A stretch of DNA of 64,000 nt, from contig NC_067195.1 in assembly GCF_000699445.3 (NCBI RefSeq), positions 67,886,591 to 67,950,590 of the forward strand, read 5' to 3'. Shown here in pieces: positions 12,582-27,945 of the stretch (its first letter is position 1; every line of letters begins with the position of its first letter). The translations under genes were made by a program, and so were the position numbers. The DNA comes from Schistosoma haematobium (lineage: Eukaryota; Platyhelminthes; Trematoda; Strigeidida; Schistosomatidae). The notes under the pieces are model-generated. The model searched no databases, was not told where the DNA came from, and was given only the letters and a program-made list of their open reading frames with translations.

Positions 12582-13601
12582 GGTTTCGATAGAGATTCAT
12601 TCTTTATGATGATGCTTGTCCCAGAACCTCCTGACACGTTGAAGTTAGTGCTCCTTCGATCCTTTTCCAATTTTCCTCCATAGTAGTTTCTCCTTCTTTG
12701 AGTAGATATTATAAGGCTTGGAACCTGTTATTAGCCACAATGATACGAAGTCAAAAGTAAACAGATGGTCATTAGAAGAATGAACTTAAGTGATTTTTTC
12801 AAAAAAAACTGTTAGTATACTTAACTGATTGATGCTTGAGATATTAATAATTGAAACTGAGAAAATATAACCACTTAAATTGTGAAATGTATGGGTCATT
12901 ATCAAATCTACCAACTATGTTTATCATGAGATCACTCTTCATTCGTTTCTCTAAATTGACTTTCAGTGGATGTTCGTGTTGATATTGGTCAAATCTTGTT
13001 GAAAACAATCTTTAATAATTCACAATAAATCATTTGACTTTGTAATAATAATTCTAATTAATAAATATTTGAAATCAAACACCTTGCAAGTCAATAAACT
13101 TAAACATGGTGTTTAATAACTGAACAACAAAATGATTGGCTAATTTTATAATCTATTCTACATGGTCATGTAGATGTAGAAGGAACTAAAAGAGTGTTCC
13201 GATAAATAGTTCGAAATATGACAACAATAAGCATTTATGTTAATCTATATCCTGAAATCTCGAACTCTATGCCATCAATACTTCTTGAATAACTTCCCTT
13301 AGTTTCCTTTACTTTTAAGAGTGGGTTATCTGAGATATATCCTAGTAAACTTTACTAGAAGAGTATCGATTTCTAAGCCACACTTATCTGTAAACATAAT
13401 TTGAAAGGATTGGTATACTATAGACTGGTTAAACGTTCTACAACTTATTGATAAATTTCATGCAAGATTAAATTCCTTAAATAATGCAAAATCATTAAGC
13501 TTATGTTTAATGCATAGCATAAAGCGATTACCTGAAAATTATAATTAAAAAATTGAAATCTGGAAATGGACTAAAGCATACAATTTTTCAAGCATACAAA
13601 A

Positions 13602-13745
13602 TTATTTTTTGATTGAGATCATGAACCGATTGATGTTAGACCACCAGTGAAAACCTGGAAGCACTGGACAGCGGTTCTCCCTATTGTGAGACACCTCAGT
13701 AGTGCTCATCGGCAATCCTGCTCGCGGGATCCGAACCCCGGACCT
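13602..13745 (-). repeat. hammerhead SINE copy, minus strand
   Basis: Reading on the minus strand, a B-box-like GGTTCGGATCCCGCGAGC is followed by a hammerhead-like block (13661-13705) and the common tail GGTTTTCACTGGTGGTCTAA. The core has mutated to CTGAGGT (A9 to T), with GAAC where GAAA is expected. It lies directly head-to-head with the next copy. Confidence 0.7.
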
Positions 13746-13978
13746 TTAGTCAGGTAGTGACAAGTATCTACCCCAGTACATAGGATGATAGTCGTGCAAT
13801 TTCGTGGGTTGGTTGAGATTAGACATTAACACCACTGGATGAGAGCTCAGTGGTCTAGAGGTGAAGCGTTCGCACGCGAGACCGATGGTCCTGGGTTCGA
13901 ATCTCGCGGGTGAGATCATGGATGCGCACTGCTGAGGAGTCCCACAATAGGATGAAACGGTCGTCCAGTGCTTCAAAG
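13745..13978 (+). repeat. hammerhead SINE copy, plus strand, nearly full length
   Basis: A 5' leader shared with 19945-20040 and 29490-29560 (TTAGACATTAACACC near 13822) precedes a tRNA-like segment. That segment has CAGTGGTCTAGAGGTGAAGCG as A box near 13850 and GGGTTCGAATC as B box near 13893. The hammerhead fold at 13926-13971 follows. The usual tail after CAGTGCTTC is lost, so the copy is truncated just past the ribozyme. Confidence 0.8.
13926..13971 (+). ncRNA. hammerhead ribozyme with intact core
   Basis: Helix I pairs GCACTG (13926-13931) with CAGTGC (13966-13971), all six Watson-Crick. The core CTGAGGA (13932-13938) fits CUGANGA with N7 = G. Helix II pairs GTCC (13939-13942) with GGAT (13950-13953), with one G-U at the 10.1/11.1 position. 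GAAA is at 13954-13957. Helix III is ACG (13957-13959) with CGT (13962-13964) around a two-base loop, as in the very short helix III of schistosome hammerheads. The cleavage triplet GTC ends at 13965. Every conserved nucleotide is present, so self-cleavage is plausible; the wobble at 10.1/11.1 may slow it. Confidence 0.8.
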
Positions 13979-13999
13979 TAATCTATATATGATGTCTAG

Positions 14000-16322
14000 T
14001 CCTTGCTTATCATTCAGTATCATACTATCTATGGTAAATTAAGATTACATCATTTCAAGTAGGTAGACAACAATGAAGTTTAACCTTCTGACCTCGTTTG
14101 TTATCAAACTTGTAATATGAAGTCAATTTACAGATTACATCATTTTTGTTTAAACAGTATAAAGTATTTCGACCATTTACGGTACTTATTTACTCAGTAC
14201 GATTAGAAAAATGCAACTGATATAATTCACTAGGTTAATTATATAATCATAGGTTGAACTGGATAGAGGGACCTAGTAGTAAATAGTGGGGATTAAGTAA
14301 ATTAATTAACTGACTGACATACTGACATAAATTATTGTAATAAGGTAATTCATTGGTATCACTATCAAATCAAAATTACTGCGCAAATTTACCAAGGAGT
14401 ACTTACCAGGTTGATAACTATTCATTAGTGTTGGACAAGAGTACAGAACTTAGAAAAACACATTAGTATTTCTTTCGATATATATCTTTGCCCAATTTAT
14501 TTTGATGACCAATAACTTTTTTAAACTTGTAATCACTGGAAGTAATATTTCCCAAGATTTTATTCGAGTTCCATGCAGGTACAAAGTGCTTTCACTATCT
14601 TATTTACCATAAACGTCCAGTTTTGCACTGTTACAGAAAGTAAAGACAGTTGTGACCTGATACCATGTATAGTGCATTTTTCGTATTAGGAAATATGTAT
14701 TTAGTAAAAAGTTCAATTAACCATGGAAATTTTATATTAGATTTATTTCCGTCTTATGACCCAGCACCAATTCTCTATTACGTTGAAATCAAAATATACG
14801 CTTCAAACAAGTGAAAATTTCCCTAAACTAAGTGTTATAAATAAAATGTAGTTCGTTATGTGACAAATGAAACATCCAACTTAGTTTAAAACAATCGATA
14901 GGATTCCTTTAATCTGATATTTTTTTACTATTGACACTAACCAGCAAATCATTTCAGCAAGTCACTACCAACCACAAGGATATGTAGTAAGATGTCAAAT
15001 CATGTACCACAGTAACCACAATATGCCTAGAATAAAACACATGAAACTTTCGACTATTCAATTGTTCGTTGGTCTAAACTGATTTTTAGCAGTATTATAT
15101 GCTAAACGGTAAAATCAAAATTTTACCCTTATTAGTGTGCTTAATCGGAGTAAAATATTTCACAATCTTTACTGAATGAGCTATTAAATATTCCCAGTCA
15201 CTTCTATTGGAATTAAGACAGACATTGTATAGAGAAACAGGTTTATTCTAAAGCACTATACCCTTCTTTTGTCTTCATAACCTTTATTGGACACTTCATA
15301 TATAAATTTATATGTAGTGTTGTCAAGTTTTCTTTTTAATTTCATATATATATTGCACGTTCTGGTATTCAAGTGACAGAAAAAAATGTATGAAATGAGT
15401 CATGTAGATTAGATAAATCGTAAATTCATGATCTTATCATGTCTAGATCACAGTTATCACAATTTGACATTAATAAGCAATATAATGATAAACTCTTTAA
15501 AACTTGATTAATACAACATATACAATATTTCAAATGTTGATGTCATCAATTATACAGGTATTTTAATTATTTCGTGTCAAATGAACATCGTATAAGAAAA
15601 CATAGATCAAAGGTTATATATATATAAATAAAGTATATGCGCATGTATATGTATTTAAACTGAATCTAATTGAAACATCTGATCAGATATCCAATATCAC
15701 TTAACCATATAGTATTGTAGATTTTCTTAATTCTTACGTAAAAGCTTCATGTACAAAACTGAGACATTTTGAAATTAGTCTGCGTCACTAATTGACATCG
15801 ATTCAAGAATCAGTAAAAGTAACAGAACAGAAAAGAACAGCTGTTTCATTGTGGTTTTAAACTCTATATCATTTCGTAACCATGACTACATATAAGTCAT
15901 AATAGAGAATGATTTAAATCTCGTAGTGAACAATGTATCATTCATTTTTCAAGTCTAAATCTAAATAGCATACACTTTTAACTTTATCTATTTCATAGTA
16001 TGACCAGATGTTTATTGAATGTTTTCGATGTGTTAAGTTTTCACTATGAAATTTACTGATTCCTTAAGTCACAATTTCTTTTCAGAAAGCCAGGAAATCT
16101 ATCTTGAACTAATCACTATTGAGTAAAATATAAGTAAGTAAAATGGTTATATTGTCTAGTTAAAGCCAGTTCATTATGAACAATCTCTTAAATTCACTTA
16201 TTCTAAAAATAAATGTCAATATGAGTGAATAAGTTCGATAACAATGAGTTCAATCTCTTTAAAAGCAACTCAAAAGATAAAACTGAGGTATACAACTAGA
16301 GAGGGCGAGAAAAAAGCACTTC

Positions 16323-16408
<86 letters not shown>

Positions 16409-17590
16409 GATCATATGTTTTGTGTAGATACAGAATGAATAATTTATTAAATTCTATTCCGATTGATAATTAATATCGGTATAGGGTTGTAGAGATTGTT
16501 AATTATAATAATTAATAAATTATGTTAAATAACACCAAAATAAAAATAAAAAACTAAATTATTGCTTCGTATAGTTTTAAATTGTAATTATTAATGTTAA
16601 ATTATAATGAGTATTCTAGTTGACTAATAACCGTACCATGGATAACATGATAGTCTACTATTAAGTAATTTGTTTATACATGATCAGGATTAACCGAATA
16701 ATTTAACTGGAATTAAAATAAAAACTTATAACGTTCAAGTTTTTGTTTTATTACTTCAAATGATAAAATGGTTCCTAGGATGATTTAAAATAATGATAAC
16801 ATTCAAGATTGATTAATTTTTTTAAACGTTTTCCATTATGGATTAAACTCAGTTACAGATTCAGTGAAAACAAAGAACACATTGTTTAACTGTTCACATC
16901 CTAGATTAGAGCTATTTTACATGGTGATCTTGATACAATATACGTAATTGAATATTGAATAAGATCATACAATCATTGATTAGGAACCTAATGATCCATA
17001 CTTTCAGCTTCAGTTCAATGAGAAAAATATCGCAACAGTTATCTAATATAATCTAATGATAAATAACTATATTGCTAGTAGCAAGGCTTTTTCCCCCATA
17101 AGTTACAGCTCGTCATCATAAATTTGTGAAATCCATCAACTCAGTGATGATTTTAGTCAATGTGTAGAGTTATCTTCAAATTATATAAATATTTATATAA
17201 TTGCAGACAAAAATGGTCTTGGATAAATTTTGTCGAGATACTATTTCTTTATATAATAAGTTCTTTTAACTGTTTAAGAATTCTCATAAGATTAAAGCAT
17301 AAAATATTCTTTCCATAAAATCTACTTAAGATTCTTTTTACAAGAAAAAATGTGTATTTTTCATAAACTAAAACATTGATTATTGTTCTTGATTCTTATT
17401 TTAATTTCATCTAAAGTCAGAATGATATCACTTGGAAAAAAGACTTCTGAAAAGTACAATATACTATCTAATCTATTCTGATTGGTACGTCTATATCAGA
17501 TTTGATTTAATGACATTTTATGTAACTATAAGGTGTTCTTCCAATTTAACTTAAACACTGAGGATTGATTATAGCTAGATAAACATCGAA
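14000..17590. other. gene-free AT-rich region
   Basis: No coding signal is seen on either strand. The main feature is the (TA)n tract at 16326-16405. Confidence 0.5.
16326..16405. repeat. (TA)n microsatellite, about 80 bp
   Basis: This is an uninterrupted TA dinucleotide run of about 40 units, the longest in the window. Pure runs of this length are usually polymorphic and can extrude cruciforms. Confidence 0.95.
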
Positions 17591-17602
17591 AAAAAGCATA
17601 AA

Positions 17603-17648
17603 ATAGTGGACAATCGTTCCGCCCTTATATGGGACTCTTCAGTCTGTT
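17603..17648 (-). ncRNA. decayed hammerhead (SINE relic)
   Basis: On the minus strand the core CTGAAGA (complement of 17636-17642) fits CUGANGA. Helix II pairs GTCC with GGGC, including one wobble. GGAA replaces GAAA, so A13 is lost. Helix III (ACG with TGT) and the GTC triplet remain, but helix I no longer pairs well. Confidence 0.5.
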
Positions 17649-18057
17649 ATGTGAACGATCAAATTCAATAATCTCCCCCGAATTTCAGTTTAGTTTACTT
17701 GTCCATGAATTTTAGGAACAATGATTACAGTTAAGATGCTAATATATAAATTTCATCAGTTACGCAATAAAAAGATATGATTCAATAGAAAATGTGGTAA
17801 TAAAATGTTTAAAAAAAGTGATTTTGAATGACCATGAAATGTAACAGAGCATCTAAAGACAGATTCGTGTAAACGAATTTTTGTTTTTCAGGATACTGTA
17901 CGTAACTTTAATGGCTTAGTGAATGAATATTACTCCAAATATGGATATTTAAGGTTATTTATATCCACTAAGTGGTATTACGTTTGGATGTTACTATCTT
18001 CCTATTGATTCCCCACTTATTGATCTATTTATACCCAGCTATATACTATAGTGATTC

Positions 18058-18476
18058 CACCCGGGCCCTTGTAGTTTTATTGCCAGATCGAAGTTCGGAT
18101 AAAAGAAGGGGGTTGGGTATAAGGTATCAACCCTAATCTTTCAAAATAGGTTCTTAATAAACAAGCACTAAACCGAAGAAATCATTTAAACCATTTTAAT
18201 TCTGTCACGAGAACTGAACGGTCTTTATATAGTGCAGTTATGAAACCTTTATGACGAAAGTTTAAATCGTTCGGATGTCAAGAGATAAATGGCCTTTTTG
18301 AAATTCAGGGAAACAGTTAAAATCGGTACAGAGAATGTACGGAAATCGGAGGCGAACGTCATAACCATATATAGTATTTGGTAGTAGCTAGAAAGGAAAG
18401 CTCAGGAAATTGTTTGGTAATTTTTGGTCGAAGGGTTATGTCCTATGAAGAGTGAAAGTTTTAAGTAAGTAAGTAA
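18058..18476 (+). repeat. retroposon-like repeat with (TAAG)n tail
   Basis: The segment GAAGTTCGGATAAAAGA near 18091 and about 150 bp after it match the reverse complement of 38325-38470. The + copy ends in TTAAGTAAGTAAGTAA near 18462-18476, a short-unit tail of the kind left by RTE-driven retroposition. No open frame is present. This is probably a non-autonomous retroposon; the 5' boundary is uncertain. Confidence 0.6.
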
Positions 18477-19743
18477 TATACAAAAGTGGTTATGGATTAT
18501 TTAATTATAGATAAATGAATGGTTAAAAATTATTGAACATTTATGAAATTCCGTAAATATAATTACTCACTTACTCAACGATACCAAATCATGAAATTAT
18601 TAATATTAACCAAATATACATGAAGTGAATATGCTTAAATTATTTGATTTTATTTATCTATCTTGAATTGGTCGATAATGAATTACTACTATGAGTAGTT
18701 GAAGGATACTACTGTCCTATGATCTTCAAATAAACTCATTTCATTCATAGATTGTAGTCATTTGATGAATATTAATCGGTTAAACTTCAAATATGAACCA
18801 ACTGACATTAATTTAAACTATCATCAAGTAAATCAGTATTCAAAAAAACGTTCTGGTAGTGGAGAAATATGCACAGTTTATCCAATAAGAATAATGTTGA
18901 CTGATAATGAAAATTGTGGAAATTGACATAATAGTCTTGTACTAATTAGATTTGCGCTTCTTAACACAATATCAGTGGAAACTAAACACAAATAATAAAG
19001 ATATTATGCGGAGATTTACAAAGGGCTTACTATTATATAACAATAAATTAACTGTAGAACAGCAAGATATTGATTATTTTCATTGATGGTCAAATTGTGA
19101 TGAACCATTGAATTTAAACTTAGTGATTGAGTAAACACGACATTTGGAAGTTCCAAGTTCCAGTCCCAACATAAAACGAAAGAGTTATCCAGAACGGCTT
19201 AGTTTTCAATGATTATATAATTAATTCTCTGATCTCTCAAAAACTATTTTTCTATATGGTTCAATGTTGTTACTCTCATTTATTTATTTTTGTAGTGAGC
19301 AACTCGATCAGCTGGTTGAAACTGCCGTTGGAGTAAATCCCCCGATGTGATGCTCAGCTCAGTTAGCCTCCAACTAACTGAAACTGTCCAATTAGAGGTA
19401 TTAATCTAACCAAATCAATCAAAATTTTCGAATCAAAGGTTGTTTTTATCTTACAGTGTTGCTAATATCTCATTTTAAAGCTTTAATAGTCACCACCAAA
19501 TTAACAGTTAATGACTAATACGGAATATTAATAATACATGTTAAACAGTGTATATATTTTCTCATCTATGATAATGTGTGAAACGATGGAAAAAAATTAA
19601 TATAACGCTAATCGGATGTTTAATAACATTTAAATTTTGAAGTAGCTTTTATTATGAAATCACACAAGCTAAAAAGCTAACGAAAATGAGACAGAGTAGG
19701 CTAGTGTGGAGATTAAATTTTTTAACAGATTTAAAATTCTAAG

Positions 19744-19905
19744 TTGATCATAGATCACCATTGAAAACTAGTATGAAACTTCTCAGCACTCCCTACCCAC
19801 CATACCACATTCTAGGATCGAACGCAGAATCTCAATCAAAAACGTAATTATCTCCACAACCTTATACCGATAATCACCATGTGCTCACTAGTGACTAACT
19901 TCGTG
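19744..19905 (-). repeat. old hammerhead-SINE relic, minus strand
   Basis: On the minus strand, GCGTTCGATCC-like B-box sequence near 19812 and a tail resembling TTTTCAATGGTGATCTA near 19750 follow the family order. The ribozyme block is nearly erased. It sits head-to-head with the copy at 19945-20240. Confidence 0.4.
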
Positions 19906-19944
19906 AGGGAATTCTCGGAGTTCTAGTGAGAAGTCATGACCAGT

Positions 19945-20240
19945 GGAGCTAATCCGTGTCGGGTAGAGACAGGTATCTGTCTCAGTTTAATGGAAGGTGC
20001 TCGCGCAATTCCATGGATTGGTTGATGTTAGACACTAACACCGTTGGATCCCGGCCAGATCAGTGGTCTAGAGGTTAAACGTCCGCGCGCGAGACCGAAC
20101 GCCCTGGGTTCAAATCCCACGGGTGGGGTCGTGGATACCAACTACGGAGGAGTCCCACAATAGGAGGAAACGGCCGTCCAGTGCTTCCAGGTTTTCACTG
20201 GTGGTCTAACGCAAATCGGTTCATGATCTTGATTGACTAG
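19945..20240 (+). repeat. hammerhead SINE, full-length copy
   Basis: This is the most complete copy of the second SINE family. It has a 5' leader (GGGTAGAGACAGGTATCTG near 19961), a tRNA-like A box (CAGTGGTCTAGAGGTTAAACG near 20060), a B box (GGGTTCAAATCCC near 20107), a hammerhead block (20139-20184) and the tail GGTTTTCACTGGTGGTCTAA ending near 20210, followed by ATCGGTTCATGATC. The ribozyme core reads CGGAGGA, so U4 is lost, and helix I has three mismatches. GAAAC and the GTC site remain. Confidence 0.8.
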
Positions 20241-21950
20241 TGTTGTATGAATGAAATAGTTTTTATTTCTTCAAATAATTTCAAACGTATCGTCAATAAC
20301 TATTTACTCACTATTAAGTAACTTTTTCAACCATATTAAGTCATAATAAATGAGCAGAATCACTGAAAAATGTAATCATTAGAAGTTTTATATGATGATT
20401 CTGATCAGTGTGGAAATTCTAGTGTAAAAGGTTAATCAAGTAGATTTTACATAATTATTATAAGTTATCATTAGATTATGATAAGTATAATATCGATATT
20501 TTATACACTATGGTGATATCAATAAAACGCTGACTATAAATGAATACAAATTTAATTGATTGGGGCTTTTTACCAATTAATTAATCATAATTATTGTAGT
20601 TTATTAAATCAATAACTCAATGTCGTTGTGGACACAATAAATGAGGAGAATTTTCCTTTATTTCTGAGTTAAAATTTAGTTGAGATTAATTTTACTCAAT
20701 ATGCAGATTCAAGTCTACGAATATTGCATGAAGTCTTTCATAATGATTCATTTCTTCATATTACATGGAACACATATTAGATTATCCTATAGTAGAGAAA
20801 GGGTTAATCTGATTCATGAACTAGCAGGAATTAATTAATGTTAATGTCTCAGCAATATATTCTATCCATCAACTGATTTAATCTTGATCAGAAGATTGCT
20901 TACTTTTGCAAACAAAAAAACGAACTTATGGGAATCCGAATAAGGCTATTAATTTTCCAGCATCCATGAGTAAGATTTAATTATATATAGATGATGAAAT
21001 CAAGATATCATTACCTTATTTGTATGTTACAGTTGCAAGGCGTTCCTCCATATTCAAATATGATATCATTCAAACTTTTAGTAAAGTAGATTTCATCTCC
21101 ATCAGAAATCTACAAGTATAAAATGCTGAGAATTATACCTTGTAAAACATTTCAACTAATCTGTTAAATCAACGAATTCAACCCTGGTGTTCTGTTTACT
21201 ACGATGTTCACCACCTATCAATCTTGACAGGACAGACGCTCAAAATGAAAGGTAGATCGTTGAAAACCAGAAATTTCCTTTTCTATATGAATTACTTGAA
21301 GGTGAAATCCGAGTGTGTATGTTTGGTAGTGAAGGCATGGTGTAATAAAGACGTACAATCACCAGTCTTACAAATTTATCTATCAGTACATATGTCTGAT
21401 AAATTGCACATATGAGAATAAAACCACTTAGTAAATTGATTGCAAGACTCAGTCGAAGTCTCATTAAGTTAGTGAACATATTAACAATACGTCTGTAATC
21501 CAGCAGATCTTTGAACATTGCCAGATGTGCCATGGGTCGACATTTGCTGTTTATCATGTTAAGTACTTAGAATCAGACCCTATAATTTAAAATTTTACAT
21601 AATTGAGAAAACTTTTAATATCCTATCATAGAAATACGAAAGAACGCAGGTAGTTTATATCCTTACCAACACCAATCTCCACCATTTTAAACTGTAAGTA
21701 AGGATATCTTGAACTGCTCAACTTCAACATCTTTCGTTAGCATCGCCATAAGCAGTGTTCTGTAGATAGTCGTCGTCCGAATACATGTAAGTCCTGTAAA
21801 CGTAGAAAGATTTATTAAATTTCATTATACAATTAATATCTTTCCATCATTTTGTGATACAAGGACTACCAAATTTCAAGCTTAACTCAGACTTTTTAAA
21901 CTACGAAAGGCGAAAACTTATTAAATATATATTATTGGAAATAAGCAGAC
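20240..21950. other. gene-free AT-rich region
   Basis: A minus-strand open frame of 105 codons (21240-21557) has one hydrophobic stretch but no recognisable domain, and its composition matches the surrounding non-coding DNA. I see nothing else here. Confidence 0.4.
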
Positions 21951-21955
21951 ATGAT

Positions 21956-22112
21956 GCTGACCATCAGTGAAATCCAGGATGCGTGTTTCATTCCATTAGA
22001 GACTGGTCGGCTGTATATACTTGCATCCCATAGTTGATGTTCACTCCGGGACTCAAAACCAGTACCGTTAGCTTCAAACGCCAATGCGTTATCCACTTAG
22101 CTACTGAGTCCA
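21956..22112 (-). repeat. Smα-type SINE head and hammerhead, minus strand
   Basis: On the minus strand, TAGCTAAGTGGATAACGC (A box, near 22100) and GGTTTTGAGTCCCGG (decayed B box, near 22055) are followed by a hammerhead block ending in GCATCCTGGATTTCACTG near 21965. The core reads CCGACCA and helix II is degenerate; only GAAAC is kept. Compared with 10055-10200 it is the same module in reverse orientation. Confidence 0.75.
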
Positions 22113-22117
22113 GTTAG

Positions 22118-22239
22118 TCATTAGCTTGTGGCTTATAATGCTTATGATCTAAAACAATATCGAGGCAATCTGCACATGATGTACATATACCAATAAGAGA
22201 CTGATCAGTTGCAGTCCTAAACATCAATGGGAAGATTGA

Positions 22240-22240
<1 letters not shown>
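22118..22240 (+). repeat. Smα-type SINE tail, plus strand (inverted relative to its head)
   Basis: CGAGGCAATCTGCAC, CAATAAGAGACTGATCA and GCAGTCCTAAACATCAATGG match the tail of the copy at 10250-10320 in the same orientation. The adjoining head module (21956-22112) is reversed, so the two halves of this copy face opposite ways. Confidence 0.7.
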
Positions 22241-25294
<3,054 letters not shown>

Positions 25295-27769
25295 TGAGTA
25301 TATTTTTATTATATGTATAAATATATATGTTTAATGACTAAGTTAACTTTTATTCAATTAGGCTTTGCATCTAAATTAATGAAAATAGTAGTTTAATCTT
25401 GTATAACATTTTGCATGATAATGTACTTAACTTTGAACAATACTTTAGTTATATAAAAGTTATTGATATCATTTGGCTGCTCAAATTGAAGTATATGAAA
25501 CTGAGTTTGAGTCTGATACTTATTGGTTAGGGTTGAAGTTCGAAAGATCTAAATACAAAATCACTGCTTAACTTTACATCCTATGTAAAGAAACAATATT
25601 ACTTATCAATATCATTTTGTCCTACAAATAGGTAAGAGTAATCCTTGCTCTATATTTAATAGTTTCTAACTGCCTCAAAATTTCAACCTCGCTTCAAACT
25701 ATAATTATTAAGCGGTTCTATTACATTTAATTTAATGGACTGAGTGAATATGGAACCTATCCACAAATGGTACTATTTTATTATATTAATGTGTGTTTGC
25801 ATCTGTGTGTTTGGAGTGTATAAAAATGTTATGTAATGAAATTTAAGATCACATTATTCAACAGTGACCTGTACTAAAATCTAGTAAATCCATTTTAGCT
25901 AATTTGGAATTTGTTCTATAGATGAACCAACATTCGTTGGAATTCGGATTAAATACCTATGGCTGCAAATAATAGTGTTATTTATTCATGGTCTATAAGA
26001 ATCGCAAGTTAAGATCAATACGTTAATTTATATTCAATTATGATGCCTTAATCAATATAATTTTATACTGGACAGACGGTCGAGAATATATCAATTTTCA
26101 TTTTTTTTCTGGTCCTAAACTATGGACTATACTTTACCACTCATTTTCACTAATCTACCAGGTATGTATTTGTGTACTTGGCTTTGAGTCACACTCTAAG
26201 TGTAAGTTCTAATGATACCATCCGGTTGATGGAGAGGGGTTTCAAACCTATCACTTATTGGCTTAACCACTGAACTGATAAGGAAAACTGGTCGTATAGC
26301 TATACCTGTTTAACTGTTCGTCTTAAAATTGCTCTCATTACCTATGTTTTATACACTGTATATCTATAAACAGATCTGATGTAGTACATGACATAAAATA
26401 TCCTGATTTCAAGATTAAACAATCTAAAAAATGCAGTTCCTATGTAAACGATACTCTTCATACATCTTAACATTAATTCCCATGTCTCCAATAAAAATTG
26501 CGATGACATTTGGAGCTTATTTTGATCTTTTTTCCTTAAAATCCTTAAGATATGTTTACAAAATATTTTTTATGATAAATAGGTCACTGATTTTTAAAGA
26601 TTGATAGATCACCATTAAGTATGAATTGGAAAATGTATTAATTGTTAGGATCGACTAACAATAGAAATGCTTGATAATTAGAAGTAACTGAATTTGGTGT
26701 GCTAACTAGTAATACCCATAACTATTTAATTTGTGCTTTATTAGTCATGTATGGACCAGCATTCAAGTCAGAGAGAACTCTAAGTATTTTGAATTCGTAA
26801 TAATGTATATTGTTGTAAACAACATAAGAAAATGTCACAGAATTTCCCTGCAAAACTGACCATTGAACTTTATGAACTTCACTGAGGACATGTTTCATTT
26901 CATCAAGGGCGATCTAGGATCTCTCGTGAATGTAAGTTACTGGACATTACATCAGCGTAACAAGAGAGCTAATCGATGGGAATAGAATCATAGAATTGAA
27001 AATAATGCTCTTATTAATATCAAGCTAAACATAAGAGACATAGTTTCAAAGGAACAAATGAAGTCAAAGAATCCAAGATATGATTGTTGAATGTTACTAG
27101 GTCACTATAAATCCAGTGAGCAACTTTACCCAATGGTAGAGTGCATTTGATAATCTTGAAGAAATGCGTTATCCAAAGGTTACAGAAATTACTCTCAGTT
27201 TCCGGTTAAATAACTTAAGCATCGAGATGTGTGTTTGGTCGTTATTTTGAACAAACTTATAAGTATAATCAGTGAACACATTCTTTTGACCTAGAAATTT
27301 AACCAAATTTCATAAGTGACGTTTTACTGCTGTACTCAAAGTAGCTTATGAACTTGGAAAATTTACTGCGGTTTTCAGATATTAAATTCATTTCGTCATA
27401 GAATAATAAGCTTTAAAATAGATTTCCATGAAGGTCTTTCTAGTATTACGGTTTGTTGAATTTCATTTCAAATGCTCATTATAATTACTATGCATTAAAT
27501 CATTTACAAAAGTTTAACTATTTTCCATAAACATTTTGAATTCACTCTTATTTCCCTGAAGAGAAAACATTACTACTGAATATAATCTCATTAAATAAAC
27601 TGAATCCATTCTGTTATATACATAACACAAATGTTAATTAGTTGCATTGAAGCAAATTCTTAGTCCGTAACCTGTTTTCTTCATAAACATATTCTCTTCC
27701 TACATTGACTACTTATACCATACTCTCTACTTGAGCTACACTGATGGTTGTAAACTGTCACTAGTATGA

Positions 27770-27945
27770 AGTAATTGTAAATAAGCGTCCACACGTGAGA
27801 CTGAAGGTCATGGATTCAAACCTCCACGCACGGGATGTGTGCTGCTGGGGAGTCCCATACTAGGACGAAACGACCATCCAGTACTTTCAGGTTTTCAATG
27901 GTGGTATAACATTGATCGATTCATGTTCTCAATTGAAACTCTATT
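27770..27945 (+). repeat. hammerhead SINE copy
   Basis: This copy has an A-box remnant (AATAAGCGTCCACACG near 27780), a B-box remnant (GGATTCAAACC), the ribozyme block at 27839-27884, and the tail GGTTTTCAATGGTGGTATAA near 27890 followed by ATCGATTCATG. The 5' leader is missing. Confidence 0.75.
27839..27884 (+). ncRNA. hammerhead ribozyme relic with one core change
   Basis: Helix I pairs GTGCTG with CAGTAC (one G-U). Helix II GTCC/GGAC is perfect, GAAA is intact at 27867-27870, and the cleavage triplet reads ATC. The core is CTGGGGA, with A6 changed to G, and helix III has a C-A mismatch. It is probably inactive but only a few substitutions from the intact form. Confidence 0.7.

Larger units (their letters stand above)
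10690..12740 (-). mobile_element. RTE-clade LINE (SR2-like), 5'-truncated relic
   Basis: On the minus strand, reading from 12740 down to 10690, the sequence follows an RTE ORF2: a linker rich in Lys/Glu (12581-12297), the reverse transcriptase palm and fingers (about 12200-11154), the C-terminal zinc-like and GRP-rich tail (about 11000-10800), and a 3' end near 10690. Stops and small shifts break it in several places. Full RTE elements are about 3-4 kb and begin with an endonuclease, which is missing here, so this is a 5'-truncated insertion. Related pieces lie at 8985-9275, 36029-36470 and 46440-46875. Confidence 0.88.

Noticed and set aside
11158..12683. Several + strand open frames of 80-97 codons
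   Set aside because: They are antisense shadows of the RTE LINE, which reads on the minus strand.
16244..16438. Open frame with alternating Tyr-Ile
   Set aside because: Translation of the (TA)n microsatellite.
21240..21557. Minus-strand open frame of 105 codons with a hydrophobic stretch
   Set aside because: No recognised domain, composition as in the flanking DNA, overlapped by another chance frame on the + strand; no splice or promoter support.
27118..27200. tRNA-like stretch (AATGGTAGAGTGCAT)
   Set aside because: The A-box-like part is present, but the B box and acceptor pairing are not; at best a tRNA pseudogene fragment or chance.
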